DNA of 58,935 bases from an uncultured Dorea sp. (GTDB lineage: Bacteria > Bacillota > Clostridia > Lachnospirales > Lachnospiraceae): contig CANTDX010000017.1 in assembly GCA_947652615.1 (NCBI GenBank), positions 1 to 58,935 on the forward strand, written 5' to 3'. The notes below the pieces were generated by a model. That model did not search any database, had not been told where the DNA came from, and saw only the letters and a program-made list of their open reading frames with translations. Made by a program: the position numbers and the translations under genes. Of this stretch, positions 15,659 through 24,479 are shown piece after piece (the stretch's first letter is position 1; each line of letters begins with the position of its first letter).

Positions 15659-17497
15659 ATGAGTAAGATTTATCTTGCAAACAGCAGGCTCAGTGACGCG
15701 AAGATCGGGCCGCTGCTTAAGAAGTTCTCGAACAAGGTCAATGTGTACCCGCCGGGAACCTGTCCGCTTACGGTTCAGCTGTCGCTCTTACAGGCGTCAA
15801 GGAACCAGACCTGCGGCAAATGTGTACCCTGCCGGGACGGCCTTAGGCAATTGGAGAAGATGCTGATCAGGATCCTCCGCGGGCGGGCGGATATGGACAC
15901 TCTGATCGAGATGAAGGAGCTGGCGGCAATGATCCGCGACAGTGCGGACTGCGCGATCGGCTATCAGTCGGCCATCGAGGTTCTGGAGGGCTTAGAGACG
16001 TTCAAGGAGGATTATATCAGCCACATCCGCAGGCAGGAATGTACAGGCATTACCGGGCAGAAGATTCCGTGCGTGACCTTATGTCCGGCGCATGTGGATA
16101 TACCGGGATATATAGCCCATGTACAGGAGGGCAATTATGACAAAGCTATCAACCTGATACGAAGGGATAACCCGCTTCCGACGGCGTGCGCCATGATCTG
16201 TGAGCACCCATGCGAGGAGCGCTGCAGAAGGAACCTGATCGATACTTCTCTTAATATCCGGGGCGTTAAGAAATACGCGGTAGATCAGATCGCTGCGGAT
16301 AAGGTGGAGGTTCCCCGGGCGAATCCGGCAACAGGGAAGAAGGTTGCCGTCATAGGCGGAGGCCCAAGCGGAATGACGGCGGCATATTATCTGTCTCTGA
16401 TGGGTCATAAGGTGACCGTGTATGAGGCGAAGGAGAGGCTCGGCGGTATGCTGATGTACGGGATCCCGAACTACCGTTTCCCCAAGGACAGGCTTGACGA
16501 GGATATGAACGCCATCCTGTCAACTGGAAATATTGAGGTAAAATACGGCGTCAATGTGGGTGTGGATGTTCCGGTCGAAGAGATACATAAGAGTTATGAC
16601 GCCATGTATGTGGCGATCGGCGCTCAGGCAGGCAAGAAGCTGAGGCTTGAAGGAATTGACGCGAAGAATGTGTTCTCGGCGGTAGAGATGTTAGACGAGA
16701 TCGGGCATGACAGGAAGCCTGATTACACCGGCAAGACGGTGGCGGTCATCGGCGGCGGCAATGTTGCCATGGATGCGGCAAGAAGCGCGCTTCGCTGCGG
16801 AGCTGCGGATGTGCGGATCGTGTACCGGAGACGGCAGGAGGATATGACTGCGCTGGATACGGAGATCGAGTCTGCCGTGATGGAAGGTATTGAGCTGATG
16901 CTTCTGCAGGCGCCGAAGAGTATCGAGAAGGACGAGGAAGGGAATTGCTGTGCCCTGTGGACCCAGCCTCAGATGATCGGGCCGTACAGAAGCGGCAGGC
17001 CGGCGCCTGTGGACGCAGCATCCAAGGAGCCTTTGCGTATCCCCTGTGATGTGATATTGATCGCTGTGGGACAGGATATTGTCAGCGCGCCGTTTGAAGA
17101 ATTCGGAATGCCTGCCCAGAGAAATGTGTTCCAGGCGGGGCTTGATACGGCGATCGCCAATATGCCGGGAATCTTCGTGGGCGGCGACTGTGCGACAGGA
17201 CCGGCTACGGCGATCCGTGCGATCGCGGCGGGCAAGGTCGCAGCGCATAATATTGACGAGTATCTGGGATATCATCACAAGCTTGACTGCGGCGTAAAAG
17301 CGCCGGATGCAAGGCCTAATAACCGGATCCCGACGGGACGCGTCAATATCCAGGAGCGTCCGGCTTACTTAAGGAAGCATGATTTCGAGCATGTGGAATG
17401 TCCGATGACCTATGAGGAGATTCAGCAGGAGTGCGGCAGATGCCTGCGGTGTGATGTATTTGGATGCGGAAAGCTTGACGGTGCGGTAGACAAATAG
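15659..17497 (+). CDS. GltD-like FAD/NAD(P) oxidoreductase with NuoF-type Fe-S N-terminus
   Basis: A 612-residue protein. Residues 40-125 resemble the C-terminal iron-sulfur domain of NuoF/HoxF (CGKCVPC, Cys52, 55 and 58, and DSADCAIG) but the FMN- and NADH-binding domain of NuoF is absent. The rest is a GltD-type flavoprotein: Cys-rich segment around CPAHVDIPGYI and CEHPCEERC, FAD motif VIGGGPSGM near 231 and NAD(P) motif VIGGGNVAMDAA near 362. A short cysteine motif CGRCLRCDVFGCG ends the protein. Lying 10 nt before formate dehydrogenase, it should pass electrons between that enzyme and NAD(P). Start at ATG 15659 behind AAGGGAG. Confidence 0.88.
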   Translation: MSKIYLANSRLSDAKIGPLLKKFSNKVNVYPPGTCPLTVQLSLLQASRNQTCGKCVPCRDGLRQLEKMLIRILRGRADMDTLIEMKELAAMIRDSADCAIGYQSAIEVLEGLETFKEDYISHIRRQECTGITGQKIPCVTLCPAHVDIPGYIAHVQEGNYDKAINLIRRDNPLPTACAMICEHPCEERCRRNLIDTSLNIRGVKKYAVDQIAADKVEVPRANPATGKKVAVIGGGPSGMTAAYYLSLMGHKVTVYEAKERLGGMLMYGIPNYRFPKDRLDEDMNAILSTGNIEVKYGVNVGVDVPVEEIHKSYDAMYVAIGAQAGKKLRLEGIDAKNVFSAVEMLDEIGHDRKPDYTGKTVAVIGGGNVAMDAARSALRCGAADVRIVYRRRQEDMTALDTEIESAVMEGIELMLLQAPKSIEKDEEGNCCALWTQPQMIGPYRSGRPAPVDAASKEPLRIPCDVILIAVGQDIVSAPFEEFGMPAQRNVFQAGLDTAIANMPGIFVGGDCATGPATAIRAIAAGKVAAHNIDEYLGYHHKLDCGVKAPDARPNNRIPTGRVNIQERPAYLRKHDFEHVECPMTYEEIQQECGRCLRCDVFGCGKLDGAVDK

Positions 17498-17507
17498 GAG
17501 GAAGAAG

Positions 17508-20210
17508 ATGCAGATAACAATAAATGGAAGAAATATAGAGGCCGCCGAGGGCAGCACAATCCTTCAGACGGCCCGCAGGGAGGGAATTGAGATCCCGACA
17601 CTCTGTTATCTCGAGGGTGTCAATGATATCGGCTCCTGCCGGCTGTGTGTGGTAGAGCTTAGCGGATCGGAAGAACTGGTTCCCGCCTGCAATACGAAGG
17701 TGAAGGAAGGCATGGTGATCCTGACCCACAGTGAACGTGTAAAGGCAGCGAGACGGATGGTACTGAACCTTCTGTTGTCCGAGCACTACGGGGACTGTTT
17801 CAGCTGTGAGAAGAACGGGGACTGCGAGCTGCAGAAATACTGTATTGAATATGGCGTGGAGACGACGGAATTTACCGGCGCAAGAAAGGAGAAGAACTTC
17901 AAGAAGAAAGACGCTCATCCGTTCTTAAGTTATGATCCTGACCGCTGTATCGAATGCCAGAGATGTGTGAAGACTTGTTCTCATGTGACCGGCCGGGGAG
18001 CGATCTGGCTTGGTAAGACGGGAATGTTCTCTATCATCGACGCTCCGTTTGGAGAAGACTGGAAGAATACGCTCTGCGAGTCCTGCGGAAACTGTGCCCA
18101 GGCGTGTCCGACGGGCGCTCTGACGGTGAAGCGCAGAAAGGCTTACCGTGCGTGGGAGGTTGAGAAGGTACGGACCACCTGTCCGCACTGTGCTACGGGC
18201 TGCCAGATGGATCTGGTGGTCAAGAACGGGAAGATCGTGGATGCGGTCGGCGCAGACGGTCCGTCGAACCATGGACTTCTCTGTGTCAAGGGACGGAGCG
18301 GGTCCTTTGATTTCGTGGATTCTCCGGAGAGGATCCGTTATCCGCTCATTAAGAATAAGGCGACGGGTGAGTTCGAGAGGGCTACCTGGGAGGAAGCTTT
18401 AAGCCTTACGGCTTCTAAGTTTACCGAGATCAAAAATCAATACGGAGGTGAGGCGCTGGCCGGTTTTGCCTGCTCACGTTCAGCCAATGAAGACATTTAC
18501 ATGCTTCAGAAAATGGTTCGGACGGTATTTGGGAGCAACAATACCGATAACTGCGCGCGCGTTTGACATGCTCCTACTGTTGCCGGGTTGGCAACCACAT
18601 TAGGTTCGGGAGCAATGACGAACACCATTTATGATATTACACATGAGTCCGACGCCATTCTGATGGTGGGGACGAATCCGGAATGTGCACATCCGGTCAT
18701 CGGTATGCAGATCCGGCAGGCCGTGGCAAGAGGGGCGAAGCTGATCGTTGTGGATCCCCGGGATATCGACCTGGCGAAGCAGGCGGACATCCATCTGAAG
18801 CTGCGTCCCGGCACCAACGTTGCATTTGCCAACGGTATGATGCATATTTTTATCGAAGAAGGACTGACAGATGAGAAATTCATCAGCGAGAGAACGGAAA
18901 ATTATGAGGCTATGAAGGAAGCCGTGCGGGAGTATACTCCTGAAAAGGTGGGAGAGATCTGCGGGATCGATCCGGATAAACTGCGCGAGGCGGCAAGGCT
19001 CTACGCTTCGGCGGACAGGGCGCCGGTGATGTACTGTCTTGGAGTTACGGAGCACCATACGGGTACGGAAGGGGTAATGTCCCTGTCCAATATGGCGCTG
19101 ATGGTCGGCAAGATTGGTCGCCCGGGATGCGGTGTGAATCCGATCCGCGGGCAGAATAATGTCCAGGGAGCCTGCGATATGGGCGCTTCCCCGAACCAGT
19201 TCCCGGGCTACCAGAATATTTCCAAAGAAGGAATCGTGGAGAAGTTCGAGAAGGCATGGGGAGTCGCGCTGAATCATAAGGAAGGAACGAAGGCGACAGA
19301 TTGCTTCCCTAAGATGATCAATAAGGAGATCCGTGGATTATTCATCTTCGGGGAGGATCCGGTGAGAACAGACCCCAATACGCACCATGTGATCAAGGCA
19401 CTTGAGTCGCTTGACTTCTTCGTTGTGGATGAATTGTTCATGACGGAGACCGCGAAGCTTGCAGACGTGATCCTTCCGGGAATCTCCTATGCGGAGAAGG
19501 AGGGAACATTCACCAACACGGAGCGCCGTGTGCAGAGGATCCGCAAAGCGGTTGCCATCGCGGGAGAGGCGAAGCCGGATACCTGGATCTTTACTGAGAT
19601 CATGAATCGTATGGGATATCCGCAGCCGCATCTGACGCCGGCAGAGATCATGGATGAGATCGCTTTGGTGACGCCGTCCTACGGCGGGATCAGCCATGGG
19701 CGCCTTGACAGCGAAGAGGTCGGCGGACGCGGGTTACAGTGGCCGTGTCCGGCAGCGGACCATCCGGGAACTCCGATCATGCATGTGGGCAAGTTCGCAA
19801 GGGGAATCGGGTATTTCCGTCCCGCACAGTATGTTCCGTCTACCGAACTGCCGGATGAGGAGTATCCGCTTACCATGATGACAGGACGTATCCTGTATCA
19901 CTATAACGCCTGTGCCATGACGGATAAGACGGCGGGTATCAACGAGATCGCCGGGGAGTCCTTTATCGAGCTGAATACGCTGGATGCGAAGTCCCTTGGG
20001 ATCGAGGACGGGGAGAAGATCGCCGTGTCCTCCCGCCGGGGATCGATCCAGACGACGGCTCATGTGTCTGAGAAGACTAGGGCAGGCGAATGCTGGATGC
20101 CGTTCCACTATATCGAGGGCGGCGCAAACTGGCTGACCAACGACGCGCTGGATGGTATCTCCAGTACGCCGGAGTACAAGGTGTGCGCGGTAAAAGTGGA
20201 GAAGTTATGA
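17508..20210 (+). CDS. fdhF: Selenocysteine formate dehydrogenase alpha subunit
   Basis: One gene of 900 residues interrupted by an in-frame UGA at 18564-18566 (residue 353) that is read as selenocysteine: the context NCARV-Sec-HAPTVAGLA is the conserved active site of FdhF/FdhA. Order of parts: NuoG-like [2Fe-2S] domain (residues 1-75, CYLEG, GSCRLC), a Cys-rich segment (CFSCEKNGDCELQKYC), two [4Fe-4S] clusters (CIECQRCVKTC, CESCGNCAQAC), the [4Fe-4S] site CPHCATGCQ, then the Mo/W-bis-MGD domains and a C-terminal molydopterin-dinucleotide domain (MTGRILYHYNACAMT). It oxidises formate or reduces CO2. A SECIS-like hairpin follows the UGA. SelA, SelB, SelC and SelD must be elsewhere. Stop overlaps fdhD (ATGA). 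Confidence 0.94.
18564..18603 (+). promoter_or_regulatory. Selenocysteine UGA codon and SECIS element
   Basis: The UGA at 18564-18566 is followed by a perfect 6-bp stem, GTTGCC (18579-18584) and GGCAAC (18590-18595), with loop GGGTT. The loop begins 18 nt after the UGA, which matches the spacing of the bacterial fdhF SECIS (about 17 nt in E. coli), and the G-G-x-U loop is like it. This should recruit SelB and tRNA-Sec. Confidence 0.85.
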
Positions 20211-21019
20211 TCATGTATATAGAAGAGAAATATATGAAAAGGGCATGCCTTAGTGCATGCCCGAATTGGTTTGACGAAGGGACAGGTTTTTCTTCTGCAA
20301 TGTGTAAGAAACTGGAACCGGTCAGATACGAAAAAGCTCGGGAGGTTCTGAGGGACGGAAGTGTTCGTGAGAATGAATTTGCGATTCCGGTTGAACATTC
20401 TATAATGGTCCATGTAAACGGAAGAGAGGTTATGGAGATTTCCTGTACCGGTCAGTATCTTGCGGAGCTGGTGCTTGGGAGGCTTCTCACGGCGGGAATC
20501 ATTGAGAGTGCGGATGAGGTGGAGTCTATTTGCATCAGTGAATCTGGGGAAGTTGGGGAAGTGAACTTAAGAGATCCGGGTGCGCTGCGTGGAGTTATGG
20601 GAGAAGGATTAAGGCTGTCTCCGGTAGAACCGATGAAGTGGGAGAAGGAATGGGTCTTCGCCCTTGCGGACCGGTTAGCGGACGGGATGCCGCTCCATCA
20701 GGAGACTTTCGCGGTGCATAGCTGTTTTCTGTCTATGCGGGGAGAGATCTTGTTTACGTGTGAGGATATCGGGCGGCATAACGCATTTGACAAGGTGATC
20801 GGGTATGCCCTCCGTAATCAGGTTGATCTTGGACAGTGTATCGTGTATTCCAGCGGACGGATCCCGGTGGATATGGCGGTGAAGGCGATCCGGGCGGGGG
20901 TTCCGGTTCTGGCTGCCAAGGCGGTGCCGACTTATGAGGCGGTGCGGCTGGCAAAGGAGTATGGGCTTACGCTGGTGTGTTCGGCCAGGCGGGATATGAT
21001 GAGGGTGTGCGCTCTTTGA
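20207..21019 (+). CDS. fdhD: Formate dehydrogenase accessory sulfurtransferase FdhD
   Basis: A 270-residue FdhD homologue, which transfers sulfur from a cysteine desulfurase to the molybdenum cofactor so that formate dehydrogenase becomes active. Signature blocks are EFAIPVEHSIMVHVNG, GRLLTAGII, the Cys-bearing FAVHSCFLSMRGE, CEDIGRHNAFDKVIG and YSSGRIPVDMAVKA. Only one Cys stands in the catalytic loop where many members have CxxC. The start ATG 20207 overlaps the stop of the dehydrogenase gene; a second in-frame ATG at 20213 is possible. Confidence 0.9.
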   Translation: MIMYIEEKYMKRACLSACPNWFDEGTGFSSAMCKKLEPVRYEKAREVLRDGSVRENEFAIPVEHSIMVHVNGREVMEISCTGQYLAELVLGRLLTAGIIESADEVESICISESGEVGEVNLRDPGALRGVMGEGLRLSPVEPMKWEKEWVFALADRLADGMPLHQETFAVHSCFLSMRGEILFTCEDIGRHNAFDKVIGYALRNQVDLGQCIVYSSGRIPVDMAVKAIRAGVPVLAAKAVPTYEAVRLAKEYGLTLVCSARRDMMRVCAL

Positions 21020-21106
21020 AGAGACAAAAATATTTCCAACTTTATTTCCAATATGATATGATAGATTTGTAGTTAATAAACGGGTTGAATGGTTGGAGGA
21101 GGAACA

Positions 21107-22312
21107 GTGAGCGGATTAATATTAGAGCAGGCACAGAAGCTACTGCTTGAGAGAGTGAACAGGATTAAGGATGTGGAGGAAGTCACGCTGTGGGATGCGG
21201 CGCGGCGGGTGCTTGCAGAGGACGTGTACGCCAGGCATGACCAGCCCCCGTTCCCAAGGTCGCCTCTTGACGGGTATGCGGTAAGAAGCGGGGACATCCG
21301 CACGGCCGCGAAGGATCAGCCTGTGCGTCTTAAGGTGTTGGAGGAAGTGGATGCCGGGCATGTGGGCAGCAAGTGCGTGGAGCCGGGGACTGCCGTGCGG
21401 ATCATGACGGGAGCGCCCATACCGGACGGTGCGGACTGTATCGTCGGGCAGGAGGATACGGACTACGGAGAAGAGACGGTGGAGGTCTATGAGCCGGTTG
21501 GTTCTTATGAGAACTACTGTTTTACGGGTGAGGATTACAAGGCGGGCACGAAGATCTTAGGAGAGGGGATGACGCTTGGCGCCGTGGAGATCGGGATTCT
21601 GGCGAGTCTTGGCTTAGAGAGTGTTGCCGTGTACCGAATCCCTAAGGCTGCGGTGATCACCACCGGGGATGAGATCATACTGCCGGGGGAGAAGCTTACA
21701 GGCGGGAAGATCTATGATTCGAATCTCTATACGCTGGTGACAAGGCTTCGCATGTGGGGAATGGAAGTGACTGCCGGAAAACGGGTGGGAGACGACCCTA
21801 AGGCTTCGGCAGAGATGATCAGAGAGGCGGCGAAGGAGGCAGATCTTGTGGTTACGACCGGCGGAGTGTCCGTGGGGAAGAAGGATATCATGCATGAGGT
21901 GGTGAAGCTTCTCGGATGTGAGACCATCTTCTGGAAGATCGCGGTGAAGCCGGGGATGCCGACTCTGTGCGCGCAGTATCAGGGGAAGCTTCTGGTCTGT
22001 CTGTCAGGGAATCCCTACGGGGCAACCGTGAACCTGGAGCTTCTGGTGCGCCCGGTGCTGGAGAAGATGTCGGGGAGGCCGGATCTTAAGATCAGAAGAG
22101 AGCGTGCCGTGGTGGAGAGTACATTCCCCAAGATGAGCCGGGTGACCAGATACGTCCGAGGGTACTGTGAAGATGGTAATGTACGGATCCCCGACGGGTC
22201 GAATGCGTCGGGAATCTTAAGTTCCATGTGCGGGTGCAACTGCCTGATCGAGATCCCGGCAGGGACACAGCGGCTTGAGCCGGGAGATGAGGCAGTGATC
22301 GTACGGTTATAG
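21107..22312 (+). CDS. moeA: Molybdopterin molybdenumtransferase MoeA
   Basis: A 401-residue MoeA, which inserts molybdate (or tungstate) into adenylylated molybdopterin. Motifs: DQPPFPRSPLDGYAV, AVRIMTGAPIPDGADC, GEDYKAGTKIL, TTGDEI, TGGVSVGKKDIMHEV, KPGMPTL and CLSGNPYGA. I prefer the GTG at 21107, which follows GGAGGAGG at 21095-21102, over the upstream ATG at 21089, which precedes that site. It completes a module with the dehydrogenase and FdhD. The 3' end meets a convergent ClC gene only 36 nt away. Confidence 0.9.
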   Translation: MSGLILEQAQKLLLERVNRIKDVEEVTLWDAARRVLAEDVYARHDQPPFPRSPLDGYAVRSGDIRTAAKDQPVRLKVLEEVDAGHVGSKCVEPGTAVRIMTGAPIPDGADCIVGQEDTDYGEETVEVYEPVGSYENYCFTGEDYKAGTKILGEGMTLGAVEIGILASLGLESVAVYRIPKAAVITTGDEIILPGEKLTGGKIYDSNLYTLVTRLRMWGMEVTAGKRVGDDPKASAEMIREAAKEADLVVTTGGVSVGKKDIMHEVVKLLGCETIFWKIAVKPGMPTLCAQYQGKLLVCLSGNPYGATVNLELLVRPVLEKMSGRPDLKIRRERAVVESTFPKMSRVTRYVRGYCEDGNVRIPDGSNASGILSSMCGCNCLIEIPAGTQRLEPGDEAVIVRL

Positions 22313-22348
22313 TTTGAATCTGTTGTGCAAGGGAGTTTGTCTGAACGG

Positions 22349-23569
22349 TTACGCCTGTACAACTTTGCTTCCGATCGCGGCGGAGAGGAAGATCCACACG
22401 AACATCTTGACGGGAAAGCATAGAGATAGTACCATGGTCACGGCGAGAGGCTTCTTCATGATCCCGCCTAAGAGGGCGGATGTCACGACTGCGGCGGCGA
22501 ACACCACATGCCCTGCGCTCTCCGGGAATACAAGGCCTGCAATCCCGTATCCTAAGCAGACTCCTGCGAAGATGACAGGGAAGAAGTGCCCTCCCGCAAG
22601 TCCGCTCTGAATGCAGAGATTGGTCAATAGTATCTTGAAGAAAGCCATAGCGATCAGCCATAGCGGCAGGTAATCCAGATAGGTTCCCATCAGCACGCCC
22701 ATCTGCTCTTCGCCGGAGAACAGGGCTGCCGGTACGGCAGAACCGGCGATTCCAAGGCAGAGACCTCCCATGGTCTCTCTTAATATAGAAGGAAGCTTCC
22801 CGGCGAGGTGTGCACATCCGTGATGAGTCAGTTGATAGAACCTGGCAAGGATGCAGCCGCATAGGATGTAGACGATCATCATCAGATAGTCTGTCCGTAC
22901 CAATTCCTGCGGCGGAAATGACGGGAATCCGCCCATCCCGGCCCCGAACAGATGGGACAGGAGCAGATAGGTTCCGAACCCGGATGCGATCGTAATTCCA
23001 TAGACGAAGGTCTTAGAGGTCCTGGTAAGATCAGGGATCTCTTTTTCTTTGTTCTCTTCTTCTACAGCGAAGATTCCGAACAGGGGAGAGTGGAAGAGAA
23101 GGCTTAAGGTGACGGCCATGCCGACTTTGGAGTATTCCCTTGCATTGCCCTTGGCGAATTTCAGATTATCTCCCGCCCAGTAACATAATCCGACGATGAT
23201 TCCGGTCAGTCCGGCCTCCGGGCCGACGCTGCTTCCGATTACCAGCGGAAGGAAAGCGGCGATGAGCATTACCGGCATGTTTCGGTATTCATAACGCTTC
23301 TCCTGCTTGATTTTGCCCAGAACGGCAGTCAGTTCTTCCGGGTAATCTCCGCAGTTCTTCCGGAAGATCCCGATCAGGGCGCCGCCCGCGGTGCAGACGA
23401 GTATCGGATAGAAAGGCCAAGTAATCTTTCCTGGAATCCATTCCCAGAGAAAGGACGTACCGACTGAGACTGCCTTTAAGAACAGCCAGATAACAGCGCT
23501 TATAAAGGCGCCTACGATCATACAGAACAGAGTTAGATTCCATTGATTTTTAAGCTTTATTTTGTTCAT
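22349..23569 (-). CDS. ClC-family chloride channel or antiporter
   Basis: A 406-residue membrane protein of the ClC family with about ten hydrophobic helices. GSSVGPEAGLTG matches the GKxGPxxH-like selectivity loop, and SGLAGGHFFPVIFAGVCLGYG matches the later family block GxxxGxFxP. The classic proton-glutamate position is occupied by GPE, so exchange with protons is possible. It is shorter than E. coli ClcA (473) and has no CBS domains. Oriented against moeA and divergent from the LytTR operon, with the repeat pair at 23650-23679 lying between the two. Confidence 0.82.
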   Translation of the reverse strand: MNKIKLKNQWNLTLFCMIVGAFISAVIWLFLKAVSVGTSFLWEWIPGKITWPFYPILVCTAGGALIGIFRKNCGDYPEELTAVLGKIKQEKRYEYRNMPVMLIAAFLPLVIGSSVGPEAGLTGIIVGLCYWAGDNLKFAKGNAREYSKVGMAVTLSLLFHSPLFGIFAVEEENKEKEIPDLTRTSKTFVYGITIASGFGTYLLLSHLFGAGMGGFPSFPPQELVRTDYLMMIVYILCGCILARFYQLTHHGCAHLAGKLPSILRETMGGLCLGIAGSAVPAALFSGEEQMGVLMGTYLDYLPLWLIAMAFFKILLTNLCIQSGLAGGHFFPVIFAGVCLGYGIAGLVFPESAGHVVFAAAVVTSALLGGIMKKPLAVTMVLSLCFPVKMFVWIFLSAAIGSKVVQA

Positions 23570-23649
23570 AGTGATTCCTCAACTTGGGTGTTTTGATTAT
23601 GAGATGCGCACTCTAATTATAAATGCAGTGAGGAAATAATCCGCAAATC

Positions 23650-23680
23650 TGGGGTAAAAAGTAGATTTTTGGGGTAAAAG
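23650..23680 (+). promoter_or_regulatory. Direct-repeat pair, candidate LytTR operator
   Basis: The 10-mer TGGGGTAAAA occurs at 23650-23659 and again at 23670-23679, exactly 20 nt apart, or two helical turns. The second copy lies in the -35 region of a possible promoter with TATGAT at 23697-23702. LytTR proteins bind paired direct repeats about two turns apart upstream of promoters. The gene directly downstream encodes a LytTR regulator, so this is probably its own operator. Confidence 0.55.
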
Positions 23681-23742
23681 AATGATATAAATACAGTATG
23701 ATTTGTTAGAATTTATAGAGGAAAGGATGTGGGGATCATTCC

Positions 23743-24468
23743 ATGAACATAGCAGTAGTAGAAGACAGCAGGCGGGAAGCAGAAGAGTTGATCCGGTTTC
23801 TGGAACAATTTGGCAAGAAGCATGGCTGTGATCTGAGAATTTCATATTATATGAATGGGGAGGATTTTCTTGCGTCCCTTGGGAAAAATGATTATACAGC
23901 GGTATTCTTAGATATTTTCCTGGGGAAGATGAGCGGAATGGAGGCTGCCGGGCGGCTGTGGGAATATAATCCGCAGTGCCAGATCATATTTCTGACATCG
24001 AGCAGAGAGCATATCCGGCAGGCATTCCAGGTACATTGTTTTGATTATATAGATAAGAAGGATTTCACATGTGAGCGGATCTTCGAGGTGATGGAAGACC
24101 TTAGAAGGAAGCTTCCTTCCCTGAACCGGTATCTGGAATTTGTCAGCGGGAACCGGTCTGTACGCCTTCCGATGAATAAGATCCAGCACGTGCTTTCAGA
24201 CAATAATTACACGGTATTCGTGATGGAGGACGGGAAGGAGTACCGATACAGGATTCCCTTTGGCAATATCTTAGAGCTGATGGAACCGGCAGAGAATTTC
24301 CTGAATTGCAACCGCGGTGTGCTGCTGAATATGAATGATATCGTGAAGGAAGAGGCGGATGTGTATGTGATGAAGAGCGGGCAGCGTTTCCCGATCCGAA
24401 GATTGGACCGTGCGCTGATCAAGGACCGGTATCATCAGTATCAGTTTGCCAAGTTAGAGGAAATGTGA
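23743..24468 (+). CDS. LytTR-family response regulator
   Basis: A 241-residue AgrA/ComE-like regulator. The receiver (residues 1-125) has the acidic pocket AVVEDS, phospho-acceptor Asp in YTAVFLDIFLGKMSG, and the switch Thr/Ser in IIFLTSS. The LytTR DNA-binding domain (about 140-235) shows MNKIQHVLSDNNYTVFVMEDGKE-type beta strands and NRGVLLNMNDI. ATG 23743, with GAGGAAAGG upstream. It overlaps or abuts the kinase gene and heads a seven-gene run that ends with an NRPS and its MATE protein. Confidence 0.88.
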   Translation: MNIAVVEDSRREAEELIRFLEQFGKKHGCDLRISYYMNGEDFLASLGKNDYTAVFLDIFLGKMSGMEAAGRLWEYNPQCQIIFLTSSREHIRQAFQVHCFDYIDKKDFTCERIFEVMEDLRRKLPSLNRYLEFVSGNRSVRLPMNKIQHVLSDNNYTVFVMEDGKEYRYRIPFGNILELMEPAENFLNCNRGVLLNMNDIVKEEADVYVMKSGQRFPIRRLDRALIKDRYHQYQFAKLEEM

Positions 24469-24479
24469 GGAAGAACGGT

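Noticed and set aside
18567..18587. Apparent frameshift or stop splitting the formate dehydrogenase gene
   Set aside because: The frame is continuous through the UGA, the position is the catalytic Sec site and a SECIS hairpin follows; it is one gene.
24465..24479. GTG start of the AgrC-like kinase
   Set aside because: The ATG at 24480 has a better-spaced GAGGAAG; the GTG only overlaps the regulator stop.
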